From positions 1 through 32,892 of the forward strand of contig JAGCKR010000004.1 in assembly GCA_017647405.1 (NCBI GenBank): a stretch of DNA of 32,892 bases. The letters run 5' to 3'. The translations under genes were made by a program, and so were the position numbers. The notes beneath the pieces were generated by a model. It was not told the DNA's origin. It searched no databases and worked only from the letters and a program-made list of their open reading frames with translations. Each line of letters begins with the position of its first letter. The stretch's first letter is position 1. This DNA comes from Alphaproteobacteria bacterium. GTDB lineage: Bacteria > Pseudomonadota > Alphaproteobacteria > CAAHEQ01 > UBA3637. Of this stretch, positions 26,080-32,892 are shown in pieces.

Positions 26080-27756
26080 ATGATTGATTCTTTGTCAATT
26101 CGTAATGTTGTTTTAATTGACAAACTTGATTTAACTTTTGAAAAAGGTTTAGGGGTTTTTACAGGGGAAACCGGCGCGGGTAAATCAATTTTGCTGGATT
26201 CATTATCGCTTCTTTTGGGCGCAAGAGCCGATTCGTCCTTAGTCCGATATGGCGAAAATCAACTCTCTGTGGCCGCTGAGTTTTCAGCTGTTGCCCCCGA
26301 GGTTATTTCTTTTTTATCTGAACAAGGAATTGAATGTGAAGATGGAAATATTTTAATCAGACGCGTTGTTACAAAAGAGGGAAAAAGCAAATCCTTCATT
26401 AATGATCAAAATGTGAGCGTTTCCTTTTTAAAAACCATCGGTGAAAATCTGGTCGAAATTCATGGCCAATTTTCAACCCATAGTCTACTTAATCCGTCGA
26501 CCCATTTATTTGTTTTAGATACGTTTGGAAAATTAACCGCTGAAACCACAAAAACAAAAGAATTATGGCATCAATATCAAAAAGCAATAAAAGAAACTAA
26601 ATCCGCAAGAGAACGCATTGAAAATGCCTTAAAACAAAAGGAATATCTTGAACAATCTCTTGAGGATTTGGAAAATTTAAATCCTTTAGTCGCAGAAGAA
26701 GAATCTCTTGTTCAAAAAAGAACCAATTTAATGAATAGCGAAAAAATTCTTTCATCTACGGGAGTGGCTTATCAGCTATTATCCGATGAACAAAATGGTA
26801 TTGAACGCCAACTTGCCATTGCAACAAGGCATCTTGAAAAAGCCAGTCAATATGATGAAAAATCATTTACTGAAATCATTGAAATTTTAGATCAAACCCA
26901 AAATCTTCTTTCCGAAGCAGAATATAGACTGGAACAAATTACAGAAAATTTTGGAGATACCAGTGAATTACCCATTATTGATGATAGATTATTTGCTTTA
27001 AGAGCTGCTGCTCGCCGACATCAAACAACTATCGATGATTTACCTAATTTAATTCAACGATTAAAACAAGACCTTCTTAATATTGACAAAGCGGATGACA
27101 CATTAAAAGAATTTGAAGCACATGAACAAGCTCTTTTAAAAGAATTTATCTGTCAGGCTGAAAAACTATCTGAAAAAAGAAAAAAAGCCGCCGATCAATT
27201 AGATGCTAAAGTAAAAACCGAATTACCGGATTTAAAACTTGGAAAAGCCGTTTTTAAAACTATTGTTGAAAAAAAAGAACTTTCAGAAGCAACAGAAACC
27301 GGATTAGATACAGTGACGTTTACTGTTTCCACAAATACAGGAACACCGTTAGCTCCTTTAAACAAAATTGCTTCAGGTGGGGAATTATCCCGCTTTATGC
27401 TTGCACTTAAAGTTAATTTAGCAAAACAAAGTGCTCTTCCAACGATTGTTTTTGATGAAATTGATAGCGGTGTCGGAGGCTCAACTGCCGATGCTATTGG
27501 GTCAAGGCTTAATAAATTAGCGGCAGATTGTCAAGTGATTGCGGTGACACATGCGCCTCAAGTTGCATCATATGGACTTCAACACTGGACTGTTTCAAAG
27601 TCAGAAAAAAACGGCAAAATCATTACGTCGGTTCAAAAATTAAATAGCGAGGAGCGATTAAAAGAAATTGCCCGCATGCTTTCCGGTGATAAAATCACTC
27701 AAACCGGACTTGATATGGCAAAAGAGCTTCTGTTTAAACAAACAACTTTACTTTAA
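26080..27756 (+). CDS. recN: DNA repair protein RecN
   Basis: 558 residues, the usual length. RecN is an SMC-like, cohesin-type ATPase recruited to double-strand breaks. The N-terminal part has IDSLSIRNVVLIDKLDL and Walker A TGETGAGKSILLD. The middle (~150-390) is a charged coiled coil. The C-terminal part has the signature ASGGELSRFMLALK and Walker B TIVFDEIDSGVGG, followed by VIAVTHAPQVASYG. The ATG follows the bamD stop directly with only a weak ribosome site, so translation is probably coupled. It is the middle gene of bamD-recN-ligA, an arrangement common in Alphaproteobacteria. Confidence 0.97.
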   Translation: MIDSLSIRNVVLIDKLDLTFEKGLGVFTGETGAGKSILLDSLSLLLGARADSSLVRYGENQLSVAAEFSAVAPEVISFLSEQGIECEDGNILIRRVVTKEGKSKSFINDQNVSVSFLKTIGENLVEIHGQFSTHSLLNPSTHLFVLDTFGKLTAETTKTKELWHQYQKAIKETKSARERIENALKQKEYLEQSLEDLENLNPLVAEEESLVQKRTNLMNSEKILSSTGVAYQLLSDEQNGIERQLAIATRHLEKASQYDEKSFTEIIEILDQTQNLLSEAEYRLEQITENFGDTSELPIIDDRLFALRAAARRHQTTIDDLPNLIQRLKQDLLNIDKADDTLKEFEAHEQALLKEFICQAEKLSEKRKKAADQLDAKVKTELPDLKLGKAVFKTIVEKKELSEATETGLDTVTFTVSTNTGTPLAPLNKIASGGELSRFMLALKVNLAKQSALPTIVFDEIDSGVGGSTADAIGSRLNKLAADCQVIAVTHAPQVASYGLQHWTVSKSEKNGKIITSVQKLNSEERLKEIARMLSGDKITQTGLDMAKELLFKQTTLL

Positions 27757-29859
<2,103 letters not shown>

Positions 29860-29925
29860 AAAAAACGTTATGATTATTTTTAGATAAGGGGAAAAATTTT
29901 TATCTCAAAAATCGGGGTCAAAAAC

Positions 29926-32565
29926 ATGGCAGAAGACACAGAGCAAAATCAAACAGAAACAAAACAAGCAGCCCGACCGGCCTATGGCTTAAACAGTGAA
30001 GGTGAATTACTTCACCAAATTGCTTCTGCAGATATTCAACAAGACTCAACAAAAAAGAAAAAGAAGAAAGTTGTACACAAATCTTTTTCATCTTTTTCAA
30101 TTGTTTTTGTTATGAAAACAACCTTGTTTATTGATTCTTTAAAAAGAAATCATAAAGACTTCTTTAAAATCTGTTCATATCTTTGGGCATTTTTCTTATC
30201 ACTGATTTATGCCGGTGGTATCACAATGCTCAGTGCAATTCATTATTCAAAAATCCACTTTGAAACCATTGTTTCAAATCATTTAAAACGAAATGAAATA
30301 TCAGCACAATCACTCAAAGTTGAAGGTGATTCATTATCCAGAATTCAGGCAACGGATCTGGAAGATGCGGCACAGACATACCATATTTCATACATGAATC
30401 TTTATTCCACATTTGGTGATTTTTTAAGAAAAAAAGTGGAGCGAATTGAACTGGACAATGTTGTTGTAAAAATTAAGGATACAGGAGATTCCTTAAAACT
30501 AAGTCCATTGTTTTCTTTGATCCTTAATTTGAGTGAAAAATCAAAAATCAATATTCAAACTGTTGTTATTAAGAGTGGTGTTCTTGAAATTGAAGGTCCA
30601 AATTATAAAATACCTATTAATTTTTCAATGGATGCAACTTTATCTGACAATAACAGGATGAATATTCCATTAAGAATTAAAGAAGGTAATACAAATCTTA
30701 TGGCCCACCTGACTATTTCAAAATCAGGCGATAAATTTGTTTGGTCAATTAAAAATTTGCGTGGTAGTACAGATATCTTAAGTAAAAAAGCTGAAAATAT
30801 TTCAGGATCAATTACGCTGGTCAGCAATGAACTATCCCCAACAGAATTAAATATTGAAACTAATTTTTCATTAGGTTCTTCGAAAAAAACTCTGTTTGTC
30901 GATCTCAAAAAAGAAGGCGATTCTTTTTCAGGGATAACAACATATACCAGAAGTCATACTCAAGATGATAAAGATCAAATTGATTCTGATATTTCTTTTA
31001 ATTTTAAAGGATTAAATATCAATTCATTTTCATCGTTTGAAACAACATCTAACTTTTCTGTTAATATTGAAACATTAACACATCCATCATTTGAAATTAA
31101 TAATTTGAAAACAACCGTCGATGGAAATTTAAAATGCCGAAATAAAATCTGTGATGTAAATATTGTCAATCCCTCTGCTGTCCGCATTAAAGATGTCTCT
31201 TATAAAGATGGAGTAAACACATATAAAAATTCCTCACCTATTTTATTTTCGGCACAGCCACAAAACAGTGCCATTAAAATTTCAAATAACATTATCAACT
31301 TAAACATAAAAGGGGAAAACCTTGATTTTAAGGGAAAAAAATCAATAACTAATGAGCCTTTGGAATTATCAACAAAAGAATTCACCATTGCCACAGACAC
31401 AACAAAACCTGATCAACCCGCCTCTTTTTCTGCAAAAAAACTTAACTTCAAAAACAAAACTCAAGAAATAAAAAATGCAACTGTTTATATTAAAGATATC
31501 TATAATACAGTTAACCAATTTAGCTTGAGCTCAAATTACGTAAAATTATTTGAAAACTCTATCATTAAACAACCATTTTCATTGGATATCCAATCCGAAA
31601 ATGGAGATACAAAAGCCAAAGCCGTTTTTGCTAACGGTGAAATTGAAACGCACTTTAGCGGATCAATTAATGTAAACTCCGGCCATTTTGCTGGAACAAT
31701 CTATATGCCTCCTGTAAACCTAGGGCATATTAAAAATATAGCCGAACTGTCTGATTTATTTCCATCAACCATTTCTGACTTAAGTGGAAAAATGTCTCTA
31801 TACGGTAATATCGATTGGAAAAATGAACGACAAATCTCTGGACCAATGTATCTGTCTTTAAAAAATATTAATTTCTCAAAGGGTGAAACAAAGATCAAAA
31901 ATTTAAATACTGTTCTAACATTACAATCGTTAACCCCATTTGTTTCCCAAGCTACACAAACTTTGGCAATTGATGAAATTGAGGCTGCAATCCCATTGCA
32001 AAATATTCGTGCTTCAGTAAAATTTGAAAGTCAATTATTGCGTATTTTTTCTTTAACAGGTTCATTTGCCGGCATCACATTAACCGCCGATCATACAACA
32101 ATACCTTATAAGTCATACAGTTCTTTACTTTATTTTAGAAATGGTGCTTTTGATTGGAAAGATATCAATCCATATTTAAATGTTAAAGATTTAACATTAG
32201 ATGGTAACGGGAGCATTTATATTCCGGTAGAAGCAACCCCTAATAACACTAAAATAAACAATGCAGAAGCAAAATTGATTAACACAACCTTAACCTATAA
32301 TGGAGATAATAAAGAATTAAAAGAAAATTTCTTTACAAAAGGGAATGAATATTCTATTCGTAGCGGAACAATCGTTTTAAATAGTAAAGAAAAAAATATA
32401 CTTGATGCTTATATCAATCTGGAAGGACGCGAGAAAAATGAAACAGAGCGTTCATTTTATCGAGCAGATAAGTCTTTTAACTTCCTTGACCTCTTTAAAT
32501 TGGAAGAGACAAAACCATTACCATCCAACATTTTAAAGATGCAAAATCAGCTTGTGGGGAACTAA
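29926..32565 (+). CDS. YdbH/AsmA-like envelope protein (DUF748-type bridge family)
   Basis: 879 residues. A hydrophilic N-terminal tail (~1-78) contains six consecutive lysines (43-48). One membrane segment follows (~82-106), then a long region of repeated short beta strands. Sections such as LNLSEKSKINIQTVVIKSGVLEIEG and the C-terminal GNIDWKNERQISGPMYLSL, ending near GAFDWKDINPYLNV, resemble the YdbH branch of AsmA-like proteins. These are anchored in the inner membrane and thought to bridge to the outer membrane for phospholipid transport. The cytoplasmic tail is long for the family. It lies 66 bases after ligA on the same strand with no clear terminator between. Homology is inferred from pattern only; another AsmA or DUF3971-type protein is possible. 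Confidence 0.62.
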   Translation: MAEDTEQNQTETKQAARPAYGLNSEGELLHQIASADIQQDSTKKKKKKVVHKSFSSFSIVFVMKTTLFIDSLKRNHKDFFKICSYLWAFFLSLIYAGGITMLSAIHYSKIHFETIVSNHLKRNEISAQSLKVEGDSLSRIQATDLEDAAQTYHISYMNLYSTFGDFLRKKVERIELDNVVVKIKDTGDSLKLSPLFSLILNLSEKSKINIQTVVIKSGVLEIEGPNYKIPINFSMDATLSDNNRMNIPLRIKEGNTNLMAHLTISKSGDKFVWSIKNLRGSTDILSKKAENISGSITLVSNELSPTELNIETNFSLGSSKKTLFVDLKKEGDSFSGITTYTRSHTQDDKDQIDSDISFNFKGLNINSFSSFETTSNFSVNIETLTHPSFEINNLKTTVDGNLKCRNKICDVNIVNPSAVRIKDVSYKDGVNTYKNSSPILFSAQPQNSAIKISNNIINLNIKGENLDFKGKKSITNEPLELSTKEFTIATDTTKPDQPASFSAKKLNFKNKTQEIKNATVYIKDIYNTVNQFSLSSNYVKLFENSIIKQPFSLDIQSENGDTKAKAVFANGEIETHFSGSINVNSGHFAGTIYMPPVNLGHIKNIAELSDLFPSTISDLSGKMSLYGNIDWKNERQISGPMYLSLKNINFSKGETKIKNLNTVLTLQSLTPFVSQATQTLAIDEIEAAIPLQNIRASVKFESQLLRIFSLTGSFAGITLTADHTTIPYKSYSSLLYFRNGAFDWKDINPYLNVKDLTLDGNGSIYIPVEATPNNTKINNAEAKLINTTLTYNGDNKELKENFFTKGNEYSIRSGTIVLNSKEKNILDAYINLEGREKNETERSFYRADKSFNFLDLFKLEETKPLPSNILKMQNQLVGN

Positions 32566-32622
32566 AAACAATAACAACATATTAAAATCTATGTAATTTT
32601 TTTAAGTTTTATAAAAAAACAC

Positions 32623-32651
32623 TTGCAAATTATATAATTTTTATGTATAAG
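32623..32651 (+). promoter_or_regulatory. rpmF promoter
   Basis: TTGCAA (32623-32628), 17-base spacer, TATAAG (32646-32651). It gives a leader of about 65 bases before the rpmF ATG. Confidence 0.7.
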
Positions 32652-32672
32652 ATAAGACCTATTATAAGCAAA

Positions 32673-32693
32673 AAACATCAATGGTTGGTGTTT
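32673..32693 (+). promoter_or_regulatory. Hairpin in the rpmF leader
   Basis: AAACATCA (32673-32680), loop ATGGT, TGGTGTTT (32686-32693): eight pairs, one of them G-U in the sense RNA. No T-run follows. It may act in translational control or stability. Confidence 0.3.
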
Positions 32694-32723
32694 AGTACAT
32701 TTAAAGAAGAAGAGAGATTAAAA

Positions 32724-32892
32724 TGGCAGTACCTAAGAAAAAAACATCTAAATCCAAAAAGAACATGCGTCGTTCACATTTGGCTTTAGGCACAAATGCT
32801 TGCATTGAATGCCCAAAGTGCGGTGAATTGGTTCGTCCACACCACGTTTGTGAATCATGCGGTCATTACAATAAAAAAGATATTATTGTAAA
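32724..32892 (+). CDS. rpmF: 50S ribosomal protein L32, partial, with apparent one-base frameshift
   Basis: The ATG at 32724 opens [12 protein letters not shown], the standard L32 start. The continuation [24 protein letters not shown], with two zinc-binding Cys pairs (CPKC and CESC), is in another frame, beginning with the ATG at 32765. One base appears missing in the run between 32755 and 32764 (TCCAAAAGAAC). As written, the first frame stops after about 21 codons. The -1 frame has a stop further upstream and no usual slippery heptamer is present at the shift, so a sequencing or assembly error in a homopolymer is the simplest cause. L32 is a small zinc-ribbon protein of the large subunit. 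The gene runs to the window edge; in related genomes plsX and fabH often follow. The family is certain, the frameshift less so. Confidence 0.85.

Noticed and set aside
29884-29915. AGATAA...TTATCT hairpin between ligA and the YdbH-like gene
   Set aside because: Six strict pairs plus G-U, no clear T-run after it, so I do not call a terminator; the two genes may be co-transcribed.
32724-32765. Programmed ribosomal frameshift in rpmF
   Set aside because: The seven-A run earlier in the gene would shift into a frame that stops at once, and no slippery heptamer or downstream structure is visible at TCCAAAAG. A missing base is simpler.

Overview
The window reads as a chromosomal segment of an AT-rich Gram-negative bacterium, most likely an alphaproteobacterium and perhaps host-associated. 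The evidence is the bamD-recN-ligA gene order, a short FtsB/DivIC-like protein of alphaproteobacterial style, an AmpG-type muropeptide importer, outer-membrane proteins (autotransporter, BamD, a glycine-zipper lipoprotein), and a dnaK promoter close to the alphaproteobacterial heat-shock type. Counted lines are around one-third GC in housekeeping genes, lower in the glycosyltransferase, and near 47% in the autotransporter at the left edge. Gene density is high. No intergenic gap reaches 300 bases, and I saw no tRNA, rRNA, CRISPR, insertion sequence or prophage.

Layout. 1-4.8 kb, envelope and accessory: the 3' end of an autotransporter, a membrane-anchored GT2 glycosyltransferase, a DUF2130 coiled-coil protein, a YqaA/DedA-like membrane protein and a glycine-zipper lipoprotein. 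4.8-9.5 kb: a minus-strand dnaN-recF-gyrB operon without dnaA. 9.7-12.1 kb: a YcbZ/LonH-type Lon-family protease. 12.2-17 kb: dnaK, then dnaJ, then an unrecognised 551-residue protein with a possible cysteine hydrolase elbow and ankyrin-like repeats, all on the minus strand. 17.2-25.1 kb: ftsB-like, an orphan 131-residue protein, ampG, typA/bipA, a tight HAD-PEBP-tsaC operon and GTP-type PEP carboxykinase. 25.3-32.9 kb, plus strand: bamD, recN, ligA, a YdbH/AsmA-like envelope protein and the start of rpmF.

Most genes are ordinary core functions: replication and repair (dnaN, recF, gyrB, recN, ligA), proteostasis (dnaK, dnaJ, Lon-like), translation (typA, tsaC, rpmF), envelope (bamD, ampG, ydbH-like, ftsB) and gluconeogenesis (pckG). 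Intergenic spaces carry well-formed terminators and promoters. Several promoters share a -35 element that runs into a T-tract (TTGACTTTTTT).

I did not find a clearly new multi-gene system. The best leads are the hydrolase/ankyrin-like gene that appears co-transcribed with dnaJ; an 18-bp stem in the typA leader whose four G-U pairs form only in the typA-sense RNA; perfect inverted repeats at the HAD-operon promoter and midway between pckG and bamD; a seven-codon leader ORF with a near-perfect Shine-Dalgarno site before the glycosyltransferase; a possible PD-(D/E)XK core in the DUF2130 protein; and an apparent one-base frameshift in rpmF.
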